From Archegozetes longisetosus (lineage: Eukaryota; Arthropoda; Arachnida; Sarcoptiformes; Trhypochthoniidae), in the NCBI GenBank assembly GCA_018873245.2, contig JAEMBT020000005.1, positions 13,320,001-13,384,000 of the forward strand: DNA of 64,000 bases, given 5' to 3'. Within the stretch, counting starts at the first letter, position 1, and each line of letters begins with the position of its first letter. Below the pieces are notes generated by a model. The model was given only the letters and a program-made list of their open reading frames with translations, did not search any database and was not told the origin of the DNA. The position numbers and the translations under genes were made by a program. Shown here one piece after another: positions 25,701-36,264 of the stretch.

Positions 25701-28700
25701 TATCATTGAACTCAGGACGTTGAACTTTGATACCTCACTTGATCAATTGTCTCGAGTAGTTCTCGAGATATTCATCTTTAAATTTTAAAAAATATTGCTT
25801 AGTAAGCATTAAATTTCCTCTTCCTGAAAAAAATCCCAGAAAATCATAAAAAAACTTGAAAAAACAAAAATAATAGGAACTTAAACGAAAAAGTATACAT
25901 GTGCGAATGTAACCAATGCTGATTCAAAAGACTTAACACCTTAGGAAGTCGTGATTAAGTAGAGACTTGTTATCAATTTCTTGTGAGCTATTTTTATCTC
26001 TGTAACGAAATCTATTTCTTATAAAGATTTTTTGAATATTTATTCATTGAAAAGTGGAATTCCGGGATCCGGGAAAATAAAATTCGTTCTTCCCGCGTAG
26101 ACTATTTTCCGGGAAGGCCTTTTTCTATTGCTCAGGTTTAGCTTAAAATCTATCAAAAAATTAGATCTAACACCTAATTGAACCTCCATTGCTAATAATA
26201 GTCTTGAATATACGACTTGGCATGAGTTGACTAAAGTTTGAAGTTGAAGCGATGTTTACTAAAGCATTATCTCTATATAAAAATTCACTTTTTAGCGTCA
26301 ATTCATAGACCAAATGGTAGCAAATGCATACTAACAATGGACAGTCAGCAGCGAACGGAACAAACTTGAAAATTTTTTTTTATAAAATCAATCTTAGGCA
26401 CACTCTAAAACATATATAAAAATTAGCCGCCAACGCATATTTTTTTTGCAATTTAATTTTTTCAAGTTTTAGATTATTGTTTGAATGCAATGTTAACTGT
26501 GGCGCTGATGGACTTTCAAATTTTTTACCTCTGAAACTTTAAAACTTTAATTTTTTGACATATTTTATATGCAAAACGTGTTTCAATTTGTAAACAAATC
26601 GTTTGAATACTATTTGATTGTGAAGATGAGTTCATTTAATATTTTAAAATATTGTTAGTGAATTAACAAACTTTACAATTAAATAGTATTCAAACGATTT
26701 GTTTACAAATTGAAACACGTTTTGCATATAAAATATGTCAAAAAATTAAAGTTTTTTAAAGTTTCAGAGGTAAAGAAAATTTGAAAATCAAAGTATCGAA
26801 CCCGAGACCTAGAAGTTTAATATCAAGCACTTAGCCTCAGCGCCACGAAGACTTTTTAGTTAACATTGCATTCAAACAATAATCTATAAAACTTGAAAAA
26901 ATTAAATTGCAAAAAAAATATATGTTATGTAACGCGTTGGCGGCTAATTTTTTTATATATGTTTTAGAGTGTGCCTAAGATTGATTTTATAAAAAAAATT
27001 TTCAAGTTTGTTCCGTTCGCTGCTGACTATCCATTGTAAGTGTATACATATGTTCTAAAGACTTCATCTTATGATTTGTGAATGAGATATTAGTCATTTG
27101 ATTACAGCCGTGGCCGGATCACAGGATCAAAACTGTCTGATTAGATCAGTTCAATAGTTTCAATGGGTTAGGAGGCGGCGGTTCGGTCATGATATGAGCC
27201 GGCCACGGCTGTAATCAAATGACTAATATCTCATTCACAAATCATAAGATGAAGTCTTTAGAACACACAGTTAAATCCAAAAGTAAAGTACATTTTTACT
27301 TAAAATATATACTTAACTGTATAGCAAAGATCTTTAGAAAGTTATACTCATCAAAATTATATCATCATTCATAAAGATAAGCTTTGAATGAATGTGAATC
27401 ATGTTCTAACTTACACTTACTCACAAAAATGTTTGCACAGCGAGCTAAAACTTTTTTAATAATCAATTATATCTGAAGATTAAGTATTAACATATTAGTA
27501 TTTGATATTATTTTAAACCTTATCTTTTAAACTTTAAAACGATATATCGGTCATTTAAAACAGATAAACTTATCGTCATGTTAGCCACATTTGTTTACAA
27601 GTCATACATTTTTCGCATCACATAATTGATTGCACAAAATTTTAATTTATTAATTGTGTTTAATTGAAAAGTGTATTTTAATCGTTTAGTGCATGTATTA
27701 ATTCTCATACTATATACCTGAATTTTGACACCTAATTTACTTCTATGGTAGCTAAAAGAAAAGAGCGGTCGATCTCCGAACGAGATCTTGTCATCCGACA
27801 CATGTCGGATGGCAAAAAAATTCGTGAAGTGGCTGAAATCTTAAATATACCCTTTTCGACTGTCCAATATATATGGACAAAGTATCGTAAAGGTTTGGGA
27901 GTGGCCAATGTTCAGGGAAGAGGCCGAAAAAAGATACTTAATAATAGAGAGGAGCGCAAAGTTTTGAGAACTGTTTTAAACGACCGGCGAATAAGCGCCG
28001 CAAAGGTGGGCGCACAAGTTCTCGTGGACACGGGAAAGTCCGTAAGTCCAGAAACTATCCGTCGGGTTATTAGAAAAAAAGGTTTGAAGGGTCGCGTGGC
28101 GAGAAAGAAGCCGTACATTAACGATAAAAACAAGAAAAGGAGATTGGCTTTCGCGCGCGAACATGTAGGTAAGTCTATCGAGTACTGGAACCAAATTTTA
28201 TGGTCCGACGAGTCAAAATTCAACATTTTTGGATCTGATGGACGTATTTTAGTATGGCGAAGACCTGGAGAAGCGTTTAATACAGAATGTTTACGGGCAA
28301 CTATAAAACATGGTGGTGGGTCGGTACTGGTTTGGGGGTGTATGGCCGCAAACGGGGTCGGAAATATCGAATTTATTGATGGTATTATGATTAAAGAAAC
28401 CTATGAAGGCATTTTGGACCGCAATCTATTGTCTTCTGCAGCAAAATTAGGTTTTAATGTTGCAAAACGAAAATTTAAATTTCAGCAAGATAACGATCCA
28501 AAACACACCGCCGGTCTTATTAACCAATTTTTCGCCAAAAAGCGGATTACTAAATTAGATTGGCCTCCCAATTCGCCAGATCTAAACCCAATTGAACATT
28601 TTTAGTCAGAAATCGATAGAAAAATTAGGACTTACTATATTAAAAACAGAGAAGATCTCAAAAAAGCTGTCACAGACATCTGGTGAAATATTGAACCTGA

Positions 28701-31203
28701 AATAACTAGAAAATTGGTTGAATCGATGCCTTAAAGATTGGAGGAAGTCATCAAGAACAAAGGAGGTCCAACATCTTATTAACTTATGCAAAAATATGTT
28801 TAGAAATTTAAGATCTAAATTTTGTGCAAATAATTTTGTGAAGACAAAACATTACTAAAATTTGATTATTAATTATTAAAACAGTTAATAGCTGTATCTA
28901 TAATATAAAGCTATTAATCAATAAAATTAGAATAAATACGGTTTAAATCTCTATAAACCTTTTCAGATAATATCAAATACTTTACGAGATATATCATTTT
29001 TAATTTTATATAAAGTTTGTGCAAACAATTCTGTGAGTAAGTGTATTTATCATAATAACAAAGTAAAGATTTTTCGGATTTCATGTAAAGAGCAGGATCA
29101 CTTACATATTTTAATTTATCACTTTGCCAGAGAGCTATTATCTTTATTTTCTCACTTTGAGTCAGTTTCGGGACCATAATTAAAGATTTAAATTTGTTTT
29201 AATCAAAATTATTTTTAAACTGAGAACAAATGCATGCTGTCAAGCTTTGCCATTGCTCAGTTCTTTTTTAGAGCTGAACTTAAGTTTTTAATCTGATTTG
29301 AATGGTCATGACTATTGTTCATAATTTAATGACAAACTATACAATCGAGTAAATAAAATGCTATACAGTAAAGTATATATTTTAAGTAAAAATATACTTT
29401 AATTTTGGATTTAACTGTATGTATACACTCAGTATGCATTTGCTACCATTTGGTCTACGAATTGACGCTAAAAAGTGAGATTTTATATAGGGATAATACT
29501 TTAATAAACATCGCTTCAACTTCAAACTTTAGTCAACTCATGCCAAGTCGTATATTCAAGACTATTATTAGCAATGGAGGTTCAATTAGGTGTTAGATCT
29601 AATTTTTTGATAGATTTTAAGCCAATTTTTGAGTTGGCTTTATAATTTTGAAAAGTGTATTTTCGCATTAAATTACGTTATGCAGGAACTAATTCATGCA
29701 ATTAGAAAATCGATAGGTTTTCCGTTTATAACTTGATATTTGATGTATTATTATCAAATTTCATTAAATTGTCTAACTCCGTTCAAAAGTTATTCAAAAA
29801 AAATCGAGTGGCTTTGAATTTTTGAAATAGACTGTATAAATATATAGTTATGAAGTTTCGTAAAATAGTGTTCATTACACTCTTTTCATAATAATAATAA
29901 AATAATTTTAACGTAATTTTATGAATTTCTGATTTATCACAGCATAAAAACTTTTCTAGCACTAATCAGCGCCTAAAGAGCAATTATGCGTCCTTTTGGC
30001 GCTATTTGGCGCCGAAAAAGCGCATAAGTGCTCTTTTTGGAGCAAATTAAAGCCAAAAGAGCGCTGGCCTTTAGTTATTCTATTAATGACAGACCTAACT
30101 TATCGATTACTAATGAATATGATTCACGACTACTTTAGCACATTCAGAGCTAAAGCCTTAAGTTTACGGATAATATAGAAAGAATTTGTTATAGAAAATG
30201 TTAGAGGATCCAAAAATTCGGTCAAAATGTAGTTCAATTTAACGGAACTTTGTTTGATCAAAGTTCACTGTAATGAGCTTACCTCCATCCATGTAGTTTT
30301 AACATAAGAATCTGTCCAGCCATGAACTACCATTTTCGTTTTAAAAACTGGATTGAAAGTTGAGTTTAGAATAGACTGATTATCAGGATTATAACTAAAT
30401 TTGATGGGAGTATCTCTGTTTGTTTGATTGCATGTGAATAGAAGGAAAGTCATATTAAGATATTGTTCGCTGTAAGGAAGAAGTCCTATTTCATTGTTGA
30501 GAGCATCGACTAGTTTTAGTACTCGAAAACAGTCCGAACCATTGAAACATTGAGTTAGATTGGCTATTTTCAGAAAAATTTAAACAATTTTTGTTATATG
30601 TATTAGAATCTATAAGTTATATTATTTATCAATTTTTCATAAAGAATTGACCCTCAAAATTATGTCTTTGGTATGGAATGGGATTCTATTTTTTCAAATT
30701 TTTCTCATTTCAGTATAAGTTAATAACTATGAAATCAGATCCAACATAAATTTGAACTTATAATTCAGATTTCAAATAATTTTTATTAAATACTATTCTC
30801 CAAAAAAAAAAACAAAAGTTATTTTGATAGAGAGAATATCACTATAGCAGTGGGATTCGAACTAAACTCGTAACTTATTTTCGATAAAATCATTTAAAAA
30901 AGCGTCTGACATTTATTACTAAACCTAATGTGTAATTGAAATGTTTTGCATACAGATATGTTCTTAAATACCTGAATCGAACCCTTAAAAACATTTTTTA
31001 TGTAATTAGTTTAAGAAACTTACTTTCTATTATTGAGTAGCCACCCAATGGATCATATATATCAGTATTAGGAATATTCTGTTGAATAACGTTATAATTA
31101 TTCATAAAAATGATTTAAATTTAATTAGTTTATCATTACTCACAATTAAACCATTGATAGGATAAGAAAATAAAGAAAATATGGTAAAGATAACTGATAA
31201 CAT
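22724..31203 (-). CDS. lipase B: pancreatic-lipase-like protein with PLAT domain
   Basis: Eight inferred exons: 31144-31203, 31024-31078, 30283-30563, 24874-25243, 23891-24010, 23527-23810, 23040-23308, 22724-22820; 511 residues, with no stop or frameshift found. Motifs match lipase A: signal peptide, HGW, GHSLGA (Ser about 199), GLDPAGP (Asp about 224), CNH (His about 302), PLAT exon and Cys-containing tail. Exon 4 lacks two codons (NQ) present in A. Intron 3 is about 5.0 kb instead of 337 bp because it holds a nested transposon block (25351-30069) with a 9-bp target duplication. The exons and splice sites look intact, so the gene may still work if this intron is removed. It is the closest paralogue of lipase A. 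Confidence 0.87.
25525..25750. repeat. GC-richer imperfect tandem repeat
   Basis: This patch is distinctly richer in G and C than its surroundings and contains two related units: one with ATCATTGGATTCAGTTTG...GATACCACACTTGACCAC and one with ATCATTGAACTCAGGACG...GATACCTCACTTGATCAA. An open frame across it on the minus strand (25452-25706) has no known domain. It is probably an internal part of the inserted element. Confidence 0.5.
26334..27037. mobile_element. 700-bp palindromic MITE with a tRNA-like segment in one arm
   Basis: Long inverted repeats start ACAATGGA(C/T)AGTCAGCAGCG and extend about 300 bp towards the centre near 26660. It sits in the left arm of the long inverted-repeat element, which is uninterrupted at the corresponding position on the right (GCATACTGAGTGTATAC), with a probable TA duplication. 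The right arm contains a tRNA-like stretch that is deleted from the left arm. Confidence 0.8.
26791..26845 (-). other. tRNA-like / SINE-like box A and box B
   Basis: On the minus strand TGGCGCTGAGGCTAAGTG (26828-26845) resembles an RNA polymerase III box A and GGGTTCGATACTT (26791-26803) a box B, about 25 bases apart. The spacing is short for a tRNA, and no acceptor stem pairs, so this is not a functional tRNA; it may be a tRNA-derived SINE fragment or an ancient tRNA pseudogene captured by the palindrome. Confidence 0.4.
27051..27265. mobile_element. 215-bp hairpin MITE with perfect 67-bp arms
   Basis: The arms 27051-27117 and 27199-27265 are exact reverse complements (starting TGTTCTAAAGAC, ending CCGTGGCCGG) around an 81-bp loop. 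Perfect pairing over 67 bases, in a region of otherwise decayed repeats, indicates a young insertion or recent arm correction. It lies just outside the left Tc1 end. No coding capacity. Confidence 0.85.
27268..29421 (+). mobile_element. Tc1-family transposon
   Basis: The inverted ends read CAGTTAAATCCAAAAGTAAAG on the left and its near-complement CTTTAATTTTGGATTTAACTG on the right, followed by TA on the right as expected for Tc1/mariner. The left TA is not intact, probably because of the hairpin inserted next to it. It encodes a transposase with three in-frame stops near its end. At about 2.15 kb it is longer than a typical 1.6-kb Tc1, mainly through 3' untranslated sequence. Confidence 0.8.
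27745..28782 (+). pseudogene. Tc1 transposase (DD34E), inactivated near the C-terminus
   Basis: The frame runs from ATG 27745 to TAA 28780-28782 (345 codons) but has internal stops at codons 287 (TAG), 314 (TGA) and 330 (TAA). The first 286 residues are open. Residues 1-120 form the paired helix-turn-helix DNA-binding region (SERDLVIRHMSDGKKIREVA). The catalytic triad is visible: WSDES (D155), QQDNDPKH (D249) and NPIEHF (E284), with 34 residues between the last two, which defines Tc1 DD34E. After the first stop the frame still reads the usual SEIDRKIR and IKNKGGPTSY tail, so only point mutations separate it from an intact frame. It cuts and pastes its own element in active relatives; this copy is probably dead. 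Confidence 0.9.
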
Positions 31204-32235
31204 TTTTGATTTATGAACTTTTAGCTTTAAAACTACGAAATTTACTCTATTTTATTATGAATAAACTGGTACAATTTTTATTTAAAACTTAATTTTTAAA
31301 TACAGATTTCAACCTTATTAAATTGAGCTGTAGATCTCATTTAACCAAAACCAGATTCTACTCAAGTTTTGTACTATAGATAGTTTTATAATCAAATTTG
31401 AGCTTGAAATCCAAATTTTATCTTTGTTAGGCATGTCACTTGATTTATAGAATACTTACAGACTCCATAGATACTGTACATGCATATAGAAGTAAAGTAT
31501 GATTTTGAAAATAGTTTGTCGAGAAAATTAAGAGATATAAAGCTTTCAAGGATTAAAGTTACTCTTCAACAGAGTGAAAAATAGTTTGATAAAACTTATC
31601 TTAAATAAATCACCACTATAATGTATCAATTACTTTTTATTTGTGCTTATCATCAAGTTTTCAATGAAATAATTCATAAAAGTATCTAAAATATTGAGTG
31701 ATTACGACTTGATGAATTAATGTCATTTTTTACCATTTATCTAACAAGTTATTAACGGTTATATTCTCAGATAATTTTATGACTTACTTCTGTGAAAATG
31801 TAATTTTCATAATTAATTAAATAGAGATTGTTACATTATGCGAATTTGTAATAAATTAATTATTGATACGTATATTGATATCTGAATGTTTTAAGACTTT
31901 AATATGAATATGTTGAGTAGATATCAATTTTAGGACTTTTTAAATGAGTTTTCCATTTTTTCATAAAAGTATTGAAACTTTATTTTCTTAAATTACATTT
32001 CGTATTCGATAAAGAAATTAATATTATTTCAAATCTGTCAATGTCACCAATTTATCATCATGTGTTTATGAATCTAAGTGAACTCATGTTTTATTTTTAT
32101 ATATCTTTCTCAGATCGTGAGATCTATTTCGTAATCAGAGCTTATATTCAAAACTTATGTATTGACATATATGAACTTACTCTTTGAAGAAGTGCGTTAA
32201 CGAATAAGCCTTTTACTATGCGTTAAAAATTTTTC

Positions 32236-33307
32236 TATATATACAACACATGGAAATATCTAACTATGAAGATATAACAAGCAATAAAATCAAACATGGT
32301 GAATGAATTTGAACCAATGTCAGCCACAAGGTGTACAAACTCTCCCGATTTCTAAATACACTTGCAAGTTTAATAATCGAGCTAGTTTAAGAAAAATAAT
32401 CAGATTTTATTGAAAATAAGAGATTTTTATGATAAATAATAGAATATTTATGAGATTAATACCCCGTACGCCCATCGCTCACCAGAAGCTTGTCGCACAG
32501 CCTCTAAACGCCTGGGCATAGATCCCTTCAGGTTAATGAAGAACTGGCACCAAGAAGAGTCACACATCTTCTGGTGGCCAACTCCAGAACTACCAACAAA
32601 TCATTTGATGACTGGTCCTTCACTGCGTACAAAATTCTTTATCATTGACCTGACATTTTCATCGGAATTTAGATCCGGGGAAAGGCAAAATTTGATTAAA
32701 TACTATTTTAAAATGAGTTCTATCAATACCTCGACTGTGGAATCACAAAATCTTCAACTGATCCGGTATTTGTTGTGATTCAATTTTCAATAAAATGTGA
32801 TATATTGTTCGGGTGTATGTCGTGGAGGAACAGAACATTCCCGTCATCAAATGGTGCTTAATATAGGGGAGCACTTGTTTCTCTTAAAACTTGGCATAAA
32901 ACTCTTTTGTGATGATTTCATAAACAAAAAGTTCACCTAATCCATGAAAACAGAAACTAGGTAGGTTTTAAACAAATTAAAAAGTTAAGTAAATCACATT
33001 CAATCTAGAAAACTCACAAGAGCATACAAGATACAGTAGAAAGGAAAGTTCATGTCCATGTTTCTGGTGGTCATAAGAGATACTAATCTCTTAAATATTC
33101 TATTATTTATCATAGAAATCTCTTTTTTTCCGATAAAATCTAATTATTTTTCGTAAACTAGCTCAATTATTAAACTTGCAAGTGTATTTAGAAATCGGGG
33201 GAGTTTGTGCACCTCGTTGCTGAAATTGGTTCAAATTCATTCACTATGTTTGATTTTCTTGTTTGTTATATCTTTATAGTTAGATATTTCCATGTGTTGT
33301 ATATATA
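32236..33307. mobile_element. Tc1/mariner-type element with 220-bp inverted repeats
   Basis: The arms at about 32236-32460 and 33080-33307 are inverse copies beginning TATATATACAACACATGG. Between them, on the minus strand, is a short transposase-like C-terminus (SMPRRLEAVRQASGERWAYG at about 32462-32520), the usual ending of Tc1/mariner proteins. The catalytic core is gone or unrecognisable. The plus-strand frame 32536-32778 does not look like a gene. Confidence 0.7.
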
Positions 33308-33310
33308 CAA

Positions 33311-34158
33311 GGCTGAACTTTAGGGATGAGCAATAAATATCTCGATAACGATTAATAAACTTTTGATCATTAAGTTGACTGCTAGATATAAATACAACAT
33401 AAATGAGTAAAATCATGTCTTATAAAATAAATACAAAAACTGTTCTCATTTACATCTGATGAAATATACAAGTCTAACCTATCAAGTAGTATTTGAACTA
33501 AAGAAAATCTTTCACTAATAAGTGAATATTAGTTTGTATAAAGTTTATTTCAAAACTATTGACATGACCCAAATTATTTATCTGTCCTAAATTAGTGACC
33601 ATTCCTAAATCCTTGACCTGTCCTAGAAATCTTTGTACTTAACTATAATTTCTAGCCATAAAAGCATGTGATGGTCAATTTGATGAATTTTTGTAAACAA
33701 AATCTGTTGGTATATAAAGACTAGGCTTTTGAGCTTTAGGACACACTCTTCTCTTGTTGTGCTCAAGAGTGACAAAGGAGTAAATAGCTTTTGTGGTACT
33801 CTTACACATAAGTTAATGTCTCATGTTAAGTGTTTTACTTTCTTTATATTAAATAAAGTATATTTCAAAGAAAAGTGTTTAATAACTCATTAGGATCGTG
33901 ACACTATTCTATCAAACAAATAATATAAAACATTTAATCGTGTTCAACAAATAAAACTCGGCATTTTAGTAACACATTTTTTTAAGGTGAAATTTTATTT
34001 TTCATACAAGATAGTAATTGGTATATGTTTTTATTCATTTTATTAAGCTTATTATTTTAATTAATTATGCTATGTTTACCTTGCGGTTAACTTAATGATC
34101 AAAATCTATTAATATCTATCGAGATCTGTATTTACTCATTCCTAAAGCTCAGTCTATG
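33311..34158. mobile_element. 848-bp inverted-repeat element
   Basis: The ends are imperfect inverse copies: ACTTTAGGGATGAGCAATAAAT...GATCATTAAGTT on the left against the complement of the segment at 34090-34158. The interior has no open frame and includes short repeats of a CCTAAAT/TGACCTGTCCTA type near 33570-33630. The superfamily is not determined, and no clear target duplication was seen. Confidence 0.6.
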
Positions 34159-34467
34159 ATTGATTGGGGTTTTTTATCTTTATTTTGCAGTTAATCTGCG
34201 TCTGTAGACTTCAAAACAATTTGGTTTTGAAGTGAGCCTTTTTCCAAATCAATGTACACATTGAGTTCAATATAGAAAGTATTAATATTTTTAATGCATA
34301 GTAGAGGCCTATTCATCAACGCATTTCTTCAAAAAATTGGGTTCATGTAGTCTTTGGGCCCAGGCCTTGACATCAAGATCTCATTAAGTCTTTCATTTGA
34401 TGTTGGAAAACATTAAAAATATGTTAGATTTTCATTATTACTTATTTGAAAATCTTTGAAACTTTTA
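34159..34467. other. intergenic, no gene recognised
   Basis: Nothing coding or repeated was identified between two inverted-repeat elements. Confidence 0.5.
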
Positions 34468-34686
34468 GGGCGGTATGCAATAGTCCTGGTTATGAAACCT
34501 GGAGTTATCGCGGACCGTCGACGTTTCCTAATCAGTGGCTAATGTCGACGTAAAAGAAGTTAATTCGACGTTTACTTTAGCTTAACTTCTAGTTAAACTT
34601 TTAACGTGAAGTATTGCAGTTATAGTTTCTGTAACGGAGGTTTTTAACCAGAAGTTATGGGTAATCAGAACTATTGCATACCACTC
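34468..34686. mobile_element. PIF/Harbinger-like MITE
   Basis: A 219-bp element flanked by TTA on both sides (34465-34467 and 34687-34689). Inverted ends: GGGCGGTATGCAATAGT on the left, complement of ACTATTGCATACCACTC on the right. A 3-bp TTA duplication with G-rich ends is typical of PIF/Harbinger MITEs (Tourist-like). The interior contains CGACG words and is non-coding. Confidence 0.75.
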
Positions 34687-34689
34687 TTA

Positions 34690-36003
34690 GACTTTTTAAA
34701 ATTTAAACCATTGTTGATTGTAACAATATGAAAAGAATATAAAGAAAGTACAATTAGTTACTTTTTGTACTTACATTACTTGAAATTTCGATTCTTTTTC
34801 AAAATTTTCTAGTAAATTAAAAGTTTTAGTCGTACAAAATATAAAGTTATTTAGAGTATAATAAAATCTTAATTTCAGTGCTCTGATATTTATCAGCTCC
34901 TAGCTATGCGTCACGGATGTCTGAACAGCAAATGGAATAGTATTCTCTACATTTTCGGTATTTTAAGAATAGATAGCCTAAACTGCTTTTCATAATTTTT
35001 CGCTAAGCTAATAAAATAGTTGTTTTGGTAATCTTTGAAATTTTTTAGTTGCTAGTTTCATTCTGATTATCACGCGAAGATTAAGTCAGAATTAGACCCT
35101 TTAGCCTGGATTTTCAAGGTGACATCCCATCACATCAAATATGGTACGGCTCGACTCGAAATCTCGAGTAGGTCCAGCTATATATTATCTATCTTTCTAT
35201 AACATCAGGGATATTATCTACACGTTTTTCGAAGAGCAAGTTTGATTCTTTGAATGCGTAAATTTTAAGAAGTGTTGAACAAAGTCGGAGGCAAAAGTCA
35301 ATTTCGAATATATTGTGAGATCAAAAACAGATCTTTGTTTTCGATCTCACAGTATTCAGGTCATTTAAACAATGCCCTACTTTCTTGCCCATCATTGTAG
35401 CCTAAGGGCACAAACTGACCACTGGATGTAGGACAGGGTTGTTTGTGTCCTCTTTTCTTTAAATACAAATTCTAAAGAAAATTTTCTAGAAGAGTAACGG
35501 GGTCACCAACGTGTCCTCAATTAGTAGTTGGTCAGTTAGTGACCAATAATAGATATTTCTAGAAAATTTTCCATTGATACGTCAACAGCTCCTGGCACTA
35601 TGTAAAGGAGTGAAGAGACTCTTACTCTTCACTTCCCAAACTCTTCAGATTGAATGATCTCTGAAAGTAACCAACACTTACAGTAATAGTGTGTGTTTTA
35701 AAATCCAAACTTTTCAATAATCAAATCTTTTAATTTGTATAAACCTTTCTTTTCATAAATAAACTTTTGATTTTCTTTAAAACTGTGTGTAAGTTTAAGT
35801 TGTCGAACTCTGCAGAGAACAAATTCAAAATAAACCTCTGCAATATGGAAATTTTTGCAGAGATTTAATATTGCATTCTAATAAATATGAGAATGAATTT
35901 TGCTAAAGATTGCTCTTGGTGTGTGCTTATTCACAATATATCACGGGTTTATCGTGATTCTAGCTAGATTCTTTCATAAATTTCAGTAAATTTATAACAT
36001 TTA
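34690..36003. other. intergenic, no gene recognised
   Basis: No supported gene. Small hairpins are present (for example 35308-35351, TGAGATC arms; 35475-35572, GAAAATTTTCTAGAA arms). These may be fragments of further MITEs. Confidence 0.45.
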
Positions 36004-36060
36004 TGTAAACACGTGGCGATATAAATTTGCCTATTAAAGCTTTCATTCAATCTTACAAAG

Positions 36061-36108
36061 CTTTCAATCTTTCAATCTTTCAATCTTTCAATCTTTCAAT
36101 CTTTCAAA
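36061..36108. repeat. CTTTCAAT tandem repeat
   Basis: Five uninterrupted copies of the octamer CTTTCAAT plus one variant, within the left inverted repeat of the DD36E element. The right repeat has only two or three corresponding units (39356-39385), so the array expanded on one side, presumably by replication slippage. Confidence 0.85.
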
Positions 36109-36264
36109 TCTTCAATTAATGCTTTCTTACGAAAATTAAATTACAATAAATTTGCAAAACTTTTTGTTGATAAACAAATAACTGTCAAATCTATTTTTTG
36201 TTTATAAACAATTAATGCGTGTATTTTTAATTAAAAATGCTAACCAGAGATCAACGAACATTAA

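Larger units (their letters stand above)
26141..29622. mobile_element. element with long terminal inverted repeats carrying a Tc1 transposase
   Basis: The left arm 26141-26332 is the inverse of 29437-29622 (shared TTAGATCTAACACCTAATTG and GGTAGCAAATGCATACT). The arms continue inward into the Tc1 ends at about 27266 and 29421 once two insertions in the left arm are discounted. It could be a single Tc1-like element with about 280-bp repeats, or a palindrome into whose centre a Tc1 inserted. No clear target duplication was seen at the outer ends. Confidence 0.65.
25351..30069. mobile_element. 4.7-kb nested insertion in lipase B intron 3
   Basis: Comparison with lipase A shows precisely what was inserted: the intron sequence is interrupted after TTTAGTTAT (25342-25350) and resumes with the same nine bases (30070-30078). 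The outer ends are weakly inverted (ACTCTTGGCGCTAAATAGCG against the complement of the right end, with CTCTT, GGC and TAA matching) and rich in GGCGC words, suggesting a hAT-like or foldback outer element. Inside are a long inverted repeat (26141-29622), a Tc1 transposon, a 700-bp palindrome and a 215-bp hairpin, so several insertions accumulated here. Confidence 0.85.
22583..32152. repeat. segmental duplication unit 2 (contains lipase B)
   Basis: Direct repeat of 14468-19393. After subtracting the 4.7-kb insertion at 25351-30069 it is about 4.85 kb, close to the first copy. The 5' third of the gene and its upstream flank (about 30.34-32.15 kb) and the 3' third (22.58-23.40 kb) are nearly identical to unit 1, while the core differs at many positions. 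Confidence 0.9.

Noticed and set aside
32536-32778. 80-codon plus-strand frame
   Set aside because: It lies inside a transposon whose recognisable protein remnant is on the other strand, and has no domain.
36061-36108. CRISPR-like array
   Set aside because: The octamers are contiguous without spacers, and the genome is eukaryotic.
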